Positions 24,080 to 32,952 of a DNA stretch of 49,852 bases are shown piece after piece. The notes beneath the pieces were generated by a model. The model searched no databases and was not told the origin of the DNA. It saw only the letters and a list, made by a program, of their open reading frames with translations. The position numbers were made by a program, and so were the translations under genes. Source of the stretch: Solirubrobacteraceae bacterium (GTDB lineage: Bacteria; Actinomycetota; Thermoleophilia; Solirubrobacterales; Solirubrobacteraceae); assembly GCA_016462625.1 (NCBI GenBank), contig JAEMSV010000020.1:1-49852 (forward strand), read 5' to 3'. Position 1 is the stretch's first letter, and each line of letters begins with the position of its first letter.

Positions 24080-25549
24080 TGCCGGGTCCGGCGCCCACGC
24101 GTCGAGCACCGACAGGAGCTCACGAATCGTGAAGGGCTTGACGAGGTAGCCGTTCGCCCCCGCGCTGGCCGCCCGCTCGCGCTGACCGGGTGAGGCGTCG
24201 GCGGTGACCATGACGACGGGAACGTCCACGCGGTCGTCTCTCGCGCGCAGGGGCTCGAGGATCGACACGCCCTCCCCGTCGGGCAGGTGCTGATCGAGCA
24301 GGATCAGGTCGAATCGCGTGGCGAGCGCCAGTTTGAGCCCCGGCGCCGCTCTGTCGGCGTGGGTCATGACCCACGCGGGCCGCCGCTCCAGAATCCGCTC
24401 CACGAGGCGGAGGTTGGAGGGGTTGTCCTCGATGTAGAGCAGACGCGCCGATGCGGCGGCTCCGGCGGGCGCGGCAGGCTCCGCGTGCTGCTGCGGCGGC
24501 GACACCGTCCGTGGCGCGGAGGTCTCGGGCAAGATGAGGCTGAACGTGGTGCCCTCGCCGACCGTGCTCTCGACGGTCAGGGTTCCGTTCATCGCGTCGG
24601 CGAGGCCTCGGGCGACTGCGAGCCCCATCCCGGTGCCCTCGATTCCCGTGGACGCGGCATCCAGCCGTTCGAACGGCACGAACAGCTTCGCGAGGTCGTC
24701 GGCCGCGATCCCGCGCCCCGTATCGGATACGGCGATCGCGATGCGCGCGTCTCCGGATCGAGACGCGTGCAGGTTCACGAGACCCTGGGGGCGATTGAAC
24801 TTGATTGCGTTCGACAGCAGGTTGACCAGGATCTGCCGTAGCCGCCGCGCGTCGGCGAGGATGTAGCGCTGCTCTGCGTCGCCGAGGTCGAGCGCCACCG
24901 TGACCCCTTGCTCGCGCGCCTGCCGCTGCACGAGTTCGACGGCGGTGAACGTCGCCTCCGCCACCGGGGTCGCCTCGATGGAGAGCGAGAGCCCGCCGGC
25001 CTCGATCGCGGTCACGTCGAGGACATCGTCCACCAGCCCCAGGAGGTGCTCGCCGGCACGTCTCACCTGACCGACGGCCTCCGTCTGGGCTGGGGAGAGC
25101 TCGTCACGCGCGAGGAGCTGGCTGAACCCGAGCACCGCGTTCAGCGGTGTGCGCAGCTCATGGCTGACGCGGGACAGGAGGTCGTTCTTCGCGGCGTTTG
25201 CCGCGGCCGCCTGGCTGCGCGCTGCTTCCGTGGCCAGCAGGCGCTCCTCCTGTTCCTCGCGCCGGACAGCCGCGATCGCACTCACGACGGTCACTGCGAC
25301 GAGTGCGAGGACGTAGATCAGCTGCTGGGTCGTCCACCACAGGTTGTCGGCCCCGGACAGCAGGGCGAGCAGTACGAGCGCGTAGGCGCCGACCGCCACG
25401 ACCGTTCTCGGGCCGCGGGAGATCGCTGCGAGGCAGGGGCCGACGGTGATCAACCCCGCGACGACCACGTCGGGGCCCGCGCTGACGTCCACGAGCCCGA
25501 GGACGGTCATGACCCCTACGGCCAGCCAGATCCCACCGTGATTCCGCAC
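24041..25549 (-). CDS. Hybrid sensor histidine kinase (membrane sensor, HisKA, HATPase, receiver)
   Basis: About 502 residues. Three to four membrane helices fill residues 8-95, then a coiled segment, HisKA with the phosphorylated His in VSHELRTPLNAVLG, HATPase boxes LVNLLSNAIKF, VSDTGRGIA and GTGMGLAVA, and a C-terminal receiver with Asp in LILLDQHLPDGEG and Lys in LVKPFTI. GTG 25549 lies 17 bases after the preceding kinase stop, so it closes a three-gene signalling operon. The final 13 codons (ending KESNLQPSD) and the stop lie inside tRNA-Lys on the other strand. Confidence 0.9.
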   Translation of the reverse strand: MRNHGGIWLAVGVMTVLGLVDVSAGPDVVVAGLITVGPCLAAISRGPRTVVAVGAYALVLLALLSGADNLWWTTQQLIYVLALVAVTVVSAIAAVRREEQEERLLATEAARSQAAAANAAKNDLLSRVSHELRTPLNAVLGFSQLLARDELSPAQTEAVGQVRRAGEHLLGLVDDVLDVTAIEAGGLSLSIEATPVAEATFTAVELVQRQAREQGVTVALDLGDAEQRYILADARRLRQILVNLLSNAIKFNRPQGLVNLHASRSGDARIAIAVSDTGRGIAADDLAKLFVPFERLDAASTGIEGTGMGLAVARGLADAMNGTLTVESTVGEGTTFSLILPETSAPRTVSPPQQHAEPAAPAGAAASARLLYIEDNPSNLRLVERILERRPAWVMTHADRAAPGLKLALATRFDLILLDQHLPDGEGVSILEPLRARDDRVDVPVVMVTADASPGQRERAASAGANGYLVKPFTIRELLSVLDAWAPDPACPRKESNLQPSD

Positions 25550-25566
25550 AGGCCCTCAGCCCTCAC

Positions 25567-27852
25567 CTACGTCGCTGGCTCGTCGAGCACCTGGCGGACC
25601 ATGGTCTCGAGGTCGACGGCGCTGAACGGCTTTTCCAGGAACCCGGACCGTGGCTGTCGCTCCAGCGATTCGTGTGAGAGGACCTGATCGCTGTATCCGG
25701 ACATCAGGATGACCCGCAGACCGGGTTGGACCGCGCGCGCCCGCTCGACGAGTTCCGGTCCCACCATTCCGGGCATGATCACGTCACTGAGCAGGAGGTC
25801 GATGTCGTGCTCGCGTAAGGCCTCGAGGGCCTCCTCGCCGCCCGCAGCGGAGACGACCTCGTAGCCGGCGTTCACCAGCAAGCGCTCAGTCATCCGGCGG
25901 ACTTCAGGTTCGTCCTCGGTGACGAGGATCACCTCTCCGGCACCGCGCTGCGGCGCAGGGACCTCTGCCGCGGGTCGCGGGACCCCGTCGTCGGTCGCCG
26001 GGAGGTAGACCCGAACCGACGTGCCGAACCCCAGTTCGGAGTACAGCGCCACCCGGCCCCCCGCCTCCTTGATGATGCCGTAGACCGTGGCCAGCCCGAG
26101 TCCGGTCCCGTCGCCCTTGGGCTTGGTCGTGAAGAACGGCTCGAAAGCGCGCTCCATGACCTCGGGACTCATCCCGACGCCGGAGTCCGTCAGCTTGAGG
26201 AGCACGTAGTCGCCGGGCTCGAGGTCGGCGTGCTGCGCCGACGTCTCCTCGTCGAGGCTGACGTTCGTGGTCTGCAGTCGCAGGGCGCCGCCGTTGGGCA
26301 TGGCGTCGCGACCGTTGACGGCGAGGTTGACGAGGACCTGCTCCAGCTGCCCGCGGTCGGCCTGGATATGCCGGAGGCCCTGGGAGAGCCTCGTCTGCAG
26401 GTCGATACGCTCGCCGAGCGCGCGCCGCAGCAGGTTCTCGAGCTCGCGGACGAGGTCGTTCAGGTCGAAGACCTCGGGCCGGACCACCTCGCGCCGGCTG
26501 AAGATCAGCAACTGCCGTGTGAGTGCGGCACCGCGCTCGGCTGCCCGTCGGATCTCGTCGATGTCCTCCCGCGCACGCGAGTCCTCCGGGATCTCCGGGA
26601 GCACGAGCTGGGCGTAGTTCATGATCACGCCGAGCAGGTTGTTGAAGTCGTGCGCCACCCCGCCGGCCAGCTGGCCGATGCTCTCGAGGCGACGGGTCTG
26701 GTTGAGCTCGTCGAGGAGGCGAGCCTCGCGTGCACGCGCCTCGTTGGCCTCGTTCTCGGCCGTGCGCATCTCCGTCACGTCACGCACGATGCTCACCGCC
26801 CCCAGGGTCTCGCCGGAGGCGCCGAGCATCGGAGCGAGCGCGACGGAGAGGTCGACGACCTGCCCGTCTCGCCGGATCCGCCGCGCCTCGTAGAACCTCG
26901 TTGCTCCAGCCATCACGTCGCTGACGACGTCGGCCTGCGACTCGCTGTCCGGAGGATCGACGAGACCCCCGGCGACCTGCCCGATGGCTTCATCCGCCGT
27001 GTACCCGAGCAGGCGCTCGGCGGCCGGGTTCCATGCCGTGATGACCCCGTCGGGGTCGACGCCGACGATCGCGTCGGCGGAGTTCTGCACGAGCGCGTCG
27101 GTGTACGAGCGGTCGCTCGCCGCACGGATGTCCCGCCTGATGTCCCGCGCCGTCGTCGAGGCGCCGACCACGCGGCCCTCTGCGTCGCGGATCGGGGCCG
27201 TGCTCACCGACACGTCGATCTCCTCTCCGCCCTTCGTCACGCGCTTCGTCTCGTACGGGGCGATCGCCTCCCCGGCCAGGACCCGGGCGGCGACGGCGGT
27301 GGACTCGTCCAGCCGGGATGGAGGCACGATGACCGTCGCAGACCGCCCGATCATCTCGTCGGCCGTGTAGCCGTAGAGCGCCTGCGCGGCGGAGTTCCAG
27401 TCGGTGATGATGCCGTCGCGATCCCTCGCGAGGATGGCGTCAGCGGAGGACTCCACGACCGCTGCGAGTCGGGCCCGCGCCTGCTGGCCCGTGCGGTCGC
27501 TGACGTCGCGAACGGCGACGACGACGATTGGCTCGGCGTCGAGCGTGGCCGCTGAGAGCATGACCTCCGCGGGAAACTCGCTTCCGTTCCGGCGACGCCC
27601 GTAGAGCGTGAGCCCCGCGCCCATCGGACGGGTTCGGGGCGCTGCTTGGTAATGCGCCCGATGCGCGGGGTGGGCGGCGTGGAAGCGCTGGGGAATGAGC
27701 GCCTCGACCGGCTCCCCGACCAGCGCAAGCGGGTCGTGGTCGAAGAGCCGCCCCGCTGCGTTGTTCGCCATGAGGATCCCGCCGTCGGCAGCGACCACGA
27801 GCGCGGCGTCCGGCATGAACTCGAGCAGTTGATCGAATGCGGTGTCGGTCAT
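25567..27852 (-). CDS. Multi-PAS hybrid histidine kinase with C-terminal receiver
   Basis: About 761 residues from ATG 27852, with no membrane helix. Three PAS domains (about 1-115, 125-245, 250-370) show repeats such as SADAILARDRDGIITDWN and SADAIVGVDPDGVITAWN. A histidine kinase core follows (GQLAGGVAHDFNNLLGVI near residue 400; LVNLAVNGRDAMPNGG; GTGLGLATVYGI). The receiver is C-terminal (LLLSDVIMPGMVGPEL, FLEKPFS). Soluble PAS kinases of this type sense redox, light or small ligands. ATG overlaps the HD-GYP gene stop (ATGA). Confidence 0.93.
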   Translation of the reverse strand: MTDTAFDQLLEFMPDAALVVAADGGILMANNAAGRLFDHDPLALVGEPVEALIPQRFHAAHPAHRAHYQAAPRTRPMGAGLTLYGRRRNGSEFPAEVMLSAATLDAEPIVVVAVRDVSDRTGQQARARLAAVVESSADAILARDRDGIITDWNSAAQALYGYTADEMIGRSATVIVPPSRLDESTAVAARVLAGEAIAPYETKRVTKGGEEIDVSVSTAPIRDAEGRVVGASTTARDIRRDIRAASDRSYTDALVQNSADAIVGVDPDGVITAWNPAAERLLGYTADEAIGQVAGGLVDPPDSESQADVVSDVMAGATRFYEARRIRRDGQVVDLSVALAPMLGASGETLGAVSIVRDVTEMRTAENEANEARAREARLLDELNQTRRLESIGQLAGGVAHDFNNLLGVIMNYAQLVLPEIPEDSRAREDIDEIRRAAERGAALTRQLLIFSRREVVRPEVFDLNDLVRELENLLRRALGERIDLQTRLSQGLRHIQADRGQLEQVLVNLAVNGRDAMPNGGALRLQTTNVSLDEETSAQHADLEPGDYVLLKLTDSGVGMSPEVMERAFEPFFTTKPKGDGTGLGLATVYGIIKEAGGRVALYSELGFGTSVRVYLPATDDGVPRPAAEVPAPQRGAGEVILVTEDEPEVRRMTERLLVNAGYEVVSAAGGEEALEALREHDIDLLLSDVIMPGMVGPELVERARAVQPGLRVILMSGYSDQVLSHESLERQPRSGFLEKPFSAVDLETMVRQVLDEPAT

Positions 27853-28928
27853 CCAACGACGCGGTCTTCTCGGAGGGGCGCGCTGAGCCCGCCGTGATCG
27901 AGCTGCTCGAACGCCTGGACCGCCGCCGGGTCGAACTGCGCCCCGCTCTGGGCACGGATCTCGTCGTGCGCCGCCTCGAGCGGCCACGCACGCTTGTACG
28001 GACGATCGTGGGTGAGGGCGTCGAAGACGTCCGCGACCGCGACGATCCGCCCCGCGAGCGGGATGTCCGGGCCGGCCAGTCCGTGCGGGTATCCGCGTCC
28101 GTCCCAGTGCTCGTGGTGCGAGATCGCGATCTCCGCCGCGAGCTGGAGGAGCGGCGACCGGCTCTTGTCCAGGATCTGGTGTCCGATCGTCGTATGGGCC
28201 TGCATGGCGCGGAACTCGTCCTTCGTGAGCGGACCGGGTTTGAGCAGGACACTGTCCGGCACCGCAACCTTGCCGATGTCGTGCAGGGGGGCTGCGCGGC
28301 CGATGAGTTCGACGGCGGCCCGGTCGAGGTTCATCGCGAGGGCGAGCTGCTCGGACGTGCGCCCGATGCGCTGCGCGTGCTCGTGGGTGACGTCATCGCG
28401 GTACTCGCTCGCCAGGGCGAGTCGGCGGATCTCTTCGGTCCGTGCGCTCTCGAGCTCCTCCGTCCGCTCGCGGACCGCCTCCTCGAGCAGCGTGTTCTCG
28501 TCCTGCAGCCGTCGGTGGAGACGGTGGACTTCGAGGAGATGCCCGACCCGGAGCGTCACTTCGAGCATGTCGTACGGCTTGACGACGAAGTCGGTGGCGC
28601 CGGCACCGAGCGCGGCCCGGCGGGTTTCAAGCTCCGAATCGCCCGTGCAGACGAGCACGGGGAAGTGCTGCCGGTCCGTCCGCAGCGGGGCGAGATCACG
28701 GAGGATCTCGAGACCGCCGACATCGGGCATGTGCAGGTCGAGCACGAGGAGGTCCGGCGGCCGTCCCCGGCACCGGTCGACGACGGTGGTGGAGCTCGTC
28801 GTGGATTCGAGCTCCGAGTACCCGGCGCGCTCCAGCAGGCGCTCCAGCAGGACGACGTTCGCGCGCTCATCGTCCACGATCAGGATGTGCGCGCGGGTCA
28901 TGTGGCGGGACGCCGCGGCGAAGGTCAT
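27849..28928 (-). CDS. Response regulator with HD-GYP domain (probable c-di-GMP phosphodiesterase)
   Basis: About 359 residues. The receiver (about 10-135) has ILIVDDE, phospho-acceptor LLVLDLHMPD and VVKPYD. A coiled linker leads to an HD-GYP domain with LHDIGKVAVPD, ISHHEHWDGRGYPHGL and DVFDALTHDRPYK, all metal- and substrate-binding motifs intact. Such proteins hydrolyse cyclic di-GMP. Start 28928 is preferred over 28901 because a GGAGG lies 5 bases upstream. It heads the operon with two hybrid kinases, which are obvious phosphate donors. Confidence 0.93.
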   Translation of the reverse strand: MTFAAASRHMTRAHILIVDDERANVVLLERLLERAGYSELESTTSSTTVVDRCRGRPPDLLVLDLHMPDVGGLEILRDLAPLRTDRQHFPVLVCTGDSELETRRAALGAGATDFVVKPYDMLEVTLRVGHLLEVHRLHRRLQDENTLLEEAVRERTEELESARTEEIRRLALASEYRDDVTHEHAQRIGRTSEQLALAMNLDRAAVELIGRAAPLHDIGKVAVPDSVLLKPGPLTKDEFRAMQAHTTIGHQILDKSRSPLLQLAAEIAISHHEHWDGRGYPHGLAGPDIPLAGRIVAVADVFDALTHDRPYKRAWPLEAAHDEIRAQSGAQFDPAAVQAFEQLDHGGLSAPLREDRVVG

Positions 28929-29050
28929 CCAGGCCTCCGCGGCGCGATCGCGCGGGCCTCTAGACAGTGGCTCAACCGTTCCACAAGGGCTCACCATAGA
29001 CCTCTGACGTCCCCGTGCGCCGCACACGAAGTGGGTGCGCGCAGGGCGAG

Positions 29051-30346
29051 TTACGCGAAGAGCGTCTGCTGGAGCAGGAATGCGTTCAGGCCGATGATGA
29101 TCGCCGCGACGGTGGAGGCGGCGACCGTCGTTGCGCGGCGGTTCACCAGCCCGCCCATCACGTCGCTGCGGCGGCTTAGGATGATGAGCGGCACCAGCGC
29201 GAACGGGATGCCGAAGGAGAGCACGACCTGGGACGCGACGAGCGTGTCCGTCGCGTTCAGCCCGAGCGCGAGGACCACGAGCGCCGGGGTCATGGTGATC
29301 GCGCGGCGCACGAACAGCGGGATGCGGCGGTTGATGAAGCCCTGCATGACGACCTGGCCGGCGTAGGTGCCGACGCTCGAGCTCGAGAGGCCCGACGCCA
29401 GCAGCGCGACGGCGAATGCCAGCGCCGCGCCTCCGCCGATCAGGCGCTCCAGGCCCGCGTGCGCGCCCTCGATGGTGTCGATGTTCCCGAACGCCGTGTC
29501 GTGGAACAGCGAGGCGGCGACCACGAGCATCGTCAGGTTGACGACCCCGGCGAGCGCCATCGCGGCGATCACGTCGATCCGCTGGACCCGCAGGAGCGAA
29601 CGGCGATGCTCCTCGTCCCGGGGGGCGAAGCGGCGCTGCGTCAGCGCCGAGTGCAGGTAGACGACGTGCGGCATCACGGTCGCGCCGAGGATGCCGACCG
29701 CCAGCAGCACGCTGTCGGTGCCGTCGAACGATGGGATGAACCCCTGCGCCAGTGCGCCGGTGTCGACGGAGACGTGCAGCAGGTCGTAGAAGAAGCCCAG
29801 GCAGACGATCGCGAGGAAGCCGATGATCGCGAGCTCGAAGCGCCGGTGGCCGCGGGCCTGGAGCTCGAGGATGCCGAACGCGACGACGGCGGTGATCAGG
29901 CCGGCGGCGAACGGCGGGATGCCGAAGAGCAGGTTCAGCGCGATCGCGGCGCCGACGAACTCCGCGAGGTCGGTGGCGATCGCGACGATCTCGGCCTGGA
30001 CCCACAGGCCCCAGGACACAGGCCGTGGGAAGCGCTCGCGGCAGAGCTCGGCGAGGTTGCGGCCCGTGGCGATGCCGACCTTCGCCGACAGGTACTGCAC
30101 GAGCATCGCCATGAGGTTCGCGGCGACGACGACCCAGACGAGGAGGAAGCCGTACTGCGCGCCACCCGCGATGTTCGTGGCGAAGTTGCCCGGGTCGATG
30201 TAGGCGACCGAGGCGACGAAGGCGGGACCGAGCAGCGCGAGCAGGCGGCGCGCGCGGCCACCCGGGCCCTCCGGCATCGGCGGCGCGTCGAGGGCGACGT
30301 CGGCGGTCGCCGCTGAGACCTGGGCGGGAGGCAGCGAGATAGACAC
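29051..30346 (-). CDS. mntH: Nramp family divalent metal (Mn2+/Fe2+) transporter
   Basis: The 431-residue protein has about eleven helices and the Nramp signatures: DPGN at 51-54 in helix 1, with metal ligands Asp51 and Asn54, and GATVMPHVVYLHS at 221-233 in helix 6, with metal-binding Met225. The usual MPHN Asn is Val228 here. It imports Mn2+ or Fe2+ with protons. GTG 30346 is preceded by TACGCT (minus strand, 30347-30352) and an A+T-rich stretch (30356-30376) where a metal regulator could bind. Confidence 0.94.
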   Translation of the reverse strand: MSISLPPAQVSAATADVALDAPPMPEGPGGRARRLLALLGPAFVASVAYIDPGNFATNIAGGAQYGFLLVWVVVAANLMAMLVQYLSAKVGIATGRNLAELCRERFPRPVSWGLWVQAEIVAIATDLAEFVGAAIALNLLFGIPPFAAGLITAVVAFGILELQARGHRRFELAIIGFLAIVCLGFFYDLLHVSVDTGALAQGFIPSFDGTDSVLLAVGILGATVMPHVVYLHSALTQRRFAPRDEEHRRSLLRVQRIDVIAAMALAGVVNLTMLVVAASLFHDTAFGNIDTIEGAHAGLERLIGGGAALAFAVALLASGLSSSSVGTYAGQVVMQGFINRRIPLFVRRAITMTPALVVLALGLNATDTLVASQVVLSFGIPFALVPLIILSRRSDVMGGLVNRRATTVAASTVAAIIIGLNAFLLQQTLFA

Positions 30347-30413
30347 AGCGTAGCCGAAATTGTGGCATGACTAAATCAGCCGTTGAGAGCCGCGGCCCTC
30401 CCGTCGGCCGAGC

Positions 30414-30647
30414 CTACGGACGTTCCCGCAGCTGGTGTTCCAGGCGGCGCGTCACCTCGCGCGCGACCTCGCCCAGGGCGACGTCCGGTGCGACACCGCC
30501 CGTCAGCGCCTCACGCACGACCCGGGCCTCCTCGGTGCCGCCGAGCGCCTCGAGCATCGTCAGGAGCGCGGGAAGGTCCCGCCGCGCTGCGGCCGCGTCG
30601 ACGGCCTCGAACTCCGCGTGGCCCGGCCGCCTGCGAGGAGGCTCCAT
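30414..30647 (-). CDS. Small hypothetical protein
   Basis: A 77-residue helical, charged product (MEPPRRRPGHAEFEAVDAAA, ending EVTRRLEHQLRERP). It starts 18 bases after the CoA-transferase stop on the same strand and ends 67 bases before mntH, so it could be the second gene of that operon. No family recognised. The coding call rests on position and amino-acid composition. Confidence 0.5.
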   Translation of the reverse strand: MEPPRRRPGHAEFEAVDAAAARRDLPALLTMLEALGGTEEARVVREALTGGVAPDVALGEVAREVTRRLEHQLRERP

Positions 30648-30665
30648 GGCTCGACCGCAGACCCT

Positions 30666-31826
30666 TCAGCGCGGGCCGGAAAGCCAGGCGCGCAGCTCGT
30701 CGCCGTGCTCGTCGAGCGTTGGAGGTGGCCGGCGGGTGGTGGGCGGCGTGTCGTACAGGCCGACCGGCGATGCCGGGGTCCGGATCCCCGCGTGGTCGTC
30801 AACGATGTCCAGGCCGAGATCCTCCGCCAGTCCGAACGCGCCGGCGAGATCGTTCACAGGACCTGCGGGGACGCCGGCCGCCGACAGGCGCTCGGCCCAC
30901 TCCGCGCTGGTCGCGGCGGACAGGGCACTCTCGAGCAGCGGCCGCAGCTCGGCGTGATGGACGACGCGGTCTGCGTTGGTCGCGAACCGCGGATCAGCGG
31001 TGAGCTCCGCCAGCCCGAGCGCGGCGCTCAGCGCGGCGAACTGCCGGTCGTTCCCGGCGCAGATCATGAGCGGGCCGTCGGCGCACGCGTAGGTTGCAAA
31101 CGGCTCGATGCTCGGATGGCGGGTGCCGAGCGGCCGCGGCACCGCGGCCGCGTTCAGATAGCCGGTCGCCTGGTTGGCGAGCGCCGCGAGGACCGTGCCC
31201 AGCAGGGTGATCTCGAGCATCTGGCCCTGCCCGCTGCGGTCGCGCTCGCGCAGGGCCGCGAGGATGCCGACGGCCGCGTTCAGCCCGGCGATCACATCCA
31301 CCAGCGCGACGCCGACCTTGACCGGGTCTCCGCCGTCGGGCCCGGTCACGCTCATCAGCCCGCCGACGGCCTGGACGAGCGGGTCGTAGCCCGGGAGCTC
31401 CGCCCCGGCGCCGCTGCCGAACCCGTTGATCGCGCAGTAGACGAGCCGCGGGTGCTCGGCGGCGAGATCCTCGTAGCCGAGTCCGAAGCGCTCCATCGCA
31501 CCGGGCTTGAGGTTCGCCACGACGACATCGGCGCGCAGCGCGAGGGTCCGGGCGAGCTTGCGGTCGCCGGCGTCTCGCAGGTCGAGCACGAGGGAGCGCT
31601 TGTTGCGGTTGGCGGCGAGCGCGTAGGTCGCGGTCCCGTCGGGCGTGAACGGCGGTCCCCAGCTGCGCGTGTCGTCGCCGCCGGGCGCCTCGACCTTCAC
31701 GACGTCGGCGCCGAGATCGCCGAGCGTCTGCGTGGCGAGCGGGCCCGCGAGGATCCGGGAGAAGTCGGCGACGAGGATCCCATCGAGCGGGGCGGTGCGG
31801 TCCACAGGGGGAACCGTAGTTACCAT
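30666..31826 (-). CDS. CaiB/BaiF family (class III) CoA-transferase
   Basis: The 386-residue enzyme shows the family pattern: PLDGILVADFSRILAGPLAT at the start, LGADVVKVEAPGGDDTR, NKRSLVLDLR, and LPGYDPLVQAVGGLMSVTG with the catalytic Asp of formyl-CoA-transferase-like enzymes. It moves CoA between carboxylic acids; the acids are unknown. ATG 31826 is used, but GTG 31805 is plausible. It is 7 residues later, nearer the domain start, and follows TACGGT (minus strand, 31818-31813) by 7 bases. It is divergent from the epimerase gene, 11 bases away. Confidence 0.92.
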   Translation of the reverse strand: MVTTVPPVDRTAPLDGILVADFSRILAGPLATQTLGDLGADVVKVEAPGGDDTRSWGPPFTPDGTATYALAANRNKRSLVLDLRDAGDRKLARTLALRADVVVANLKPGAMERFGLGYEDLAAEHPRLVYCAINGFGSGAGAELPGYDPLVQAVGGLMSVTGPDGGDPVKVGVALVDVIAGLNAAVGILAALRERDRSGQGQMLEITLLGTVLAALANQATGYLNAAAVPRPLGTRHPSIEPFATYACADGPLMICAGNDRQFAALSAALGLAELTADPRFATNADRVVHHAELRPLLESALSAATSAEWAERLSAAGVPAGPVNDLAGAFGLAEDLGLDIVDDHAGIRTPASPVGLYDTPPTTRRPPPTLDEHGDELRAWLSGPR

Positions 31827-31837
31827 GCCCGCCCACT

Positions 31838-32911
31838 GTGAAGGTCGTCACCGTCATCGGAAACCGGCCGCAGTTCGTCAAGGCGGCTGCGGTGAGCCGT
31901 CGCCTGCGTGAAGCGCACGACGAGGTCCTCGTCCATACCGGGCAGCACTACGACGACGAGCTGTCGACCGTCTTCGTCGAAGAGCTCGGGATCCCGCGCC
32001 CCGAGATCGAGCTCGGCCTCGGCGGCGGCACGAACACGGAGCAGACCGGCCGCATGCTCGCCGCGCTCGCGCCGCTGCTGGCCGAGCACCGGCCCGACGC
32101 GGTGCTCGTCTACGGCGATACGAACTCGACCCTGGCGGGCGGGCTCGCGGCCGCCCAGGCGAACATCCCCGTCGCCCACGTCGAGGCGGGGATGCGCTCG
32201 TTCGACCGCCGCATGCCCGAGGAGCTGAACCGGGTCCTGACGGACCACCTCTCGACGCTGCTGCTGGCCCCGAGCGACACCGCGGTCGCGAACCTCGAGC
32301 GCGAGCACGTCGCGGGCGCCGTCGAGCAGGTCGGCGACGTGATGGTCGACGTCGCGATGCTCATCCAGCCGCGCGCGATCGAGGACACCGGCGCACCTGC
32401 GCGACTCGGGGCGCCGGCCAGCGGTTTCATCCTCGCGACCGCCCACCGGGCGGGCAACGTCGACGATCCGGCGCGGCTTCGCCGGCTCGTCGACGTGCTG
32501 CGGGGTGTGGACGGCCCCGTGGTGCTGCCGCTGCACCCACGCACGCGTGCGCGTCTCCAGAACGCGGGCCTCCTCGACGAGCTGGCGGGCGCCGTGACCC
32601 TGACCGCCCCACTCGGGTACCTGAACTTCACTGCGCTCCTCGTTCGGTCCCGCGCCGTCCTGACGGACTCGGGCGGCGTGCAGAAGGAGGCCTACCTCGC
32701 CGGGGTGCCGTGCGTGACGATGCGCGACACGACGGAGTGGGTCGAGACCGTGCAGACGGGCTGGAACACCCTGGTGGACCTCGATCTCGACCGGGCGCTC
32801 GCAGCCCTCGCCGCGACCCCCCCAAGCGACCGTCCGCAGCTCTACGGCGATGGTGAGTCGGGGGCGCGCGTCGTCGCCGCCCTGGCGCGACTCGCCTCGG
32901 ACACCCGCTGA
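31838..32911 (+). CDS. wecB: UDP-N-acetylglucosamine 2-epimerase (non-hydrolysing), WecB/WbpI type
   Basis: The 357-residue enzyme has VVTVIGNRPQFVKAAAVSR at the N terminus, HTGQHYDDELS, VYGDTNSTLAG, VEAGMRSFDRRMPEELNR and TDSGGVQKEAYL, all typical of the GT-B-fold epimerase. It interconverts UDP-GlcNAc and UDP-ManNAc, or the 2,3-diacetamido uronic acid form in WbpI. The dehydrogenase, oxidoreductase and acyltransferase encoded 4-8 kb downstream make the WbpI role possible. GTG 31838 follows TACCAT (31821-31826) by 11 bases. Confidence 0.93.
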   Translation: MKVVTVIGNRPQFVKAAAVSRRLREAHDEVLVHTGQHYDDELSTVFVEELGIPRPEIELGLGGGTNTEQTGRMLAALAPLLAEHRPDAVLVYGDTNSTLAGGLAAAQANIPVAHVEAGMRSFDRRMPEELNRVLTDHLSTLLLAPSDTAVANLEREHVAGAVEQVGDVMVDVAMLIQPRAIEDTGAPARLGAPASGFILATAHRAGNVDDPARLRRLVDVLRGVDGPVVLPLHPRTRARLQNAGLLDELAGAVTLTAPLGYLNFTALLVRSRAVLTDSGGVQKEAYLAGVPCVTMRDTTEWVETVQTGWNTLVDLDLDRALAALAATPPSDRPQLYGDGESGARVVAALARLASDTR

Positions 32912-32939
32912 TCCGGCGTCGATCGCCGGACGGCAGCAT

Positions 32940-32945
32940 TACCCT
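32940..32945 (+). promoter_or_regulatory. Leaderless-type -10 of the SpoIIE phosphatase gene
   Basis: TACCCT ends exactly 7 bases before ATG 32953, and no Shine-Dalgarno sequence is present. The -35 region is not recognisable. Confidence 0.5.
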
Positions 32946-32952
32946 GGATCCC

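Noticed and set aside
30356..30376. A+T-rich stretch before mntH as an MntR/DtxR operator
   Set aside because: The stretch is suggestive by position, but its two halves do not form a convincing inverted repeat, so no operator is called.
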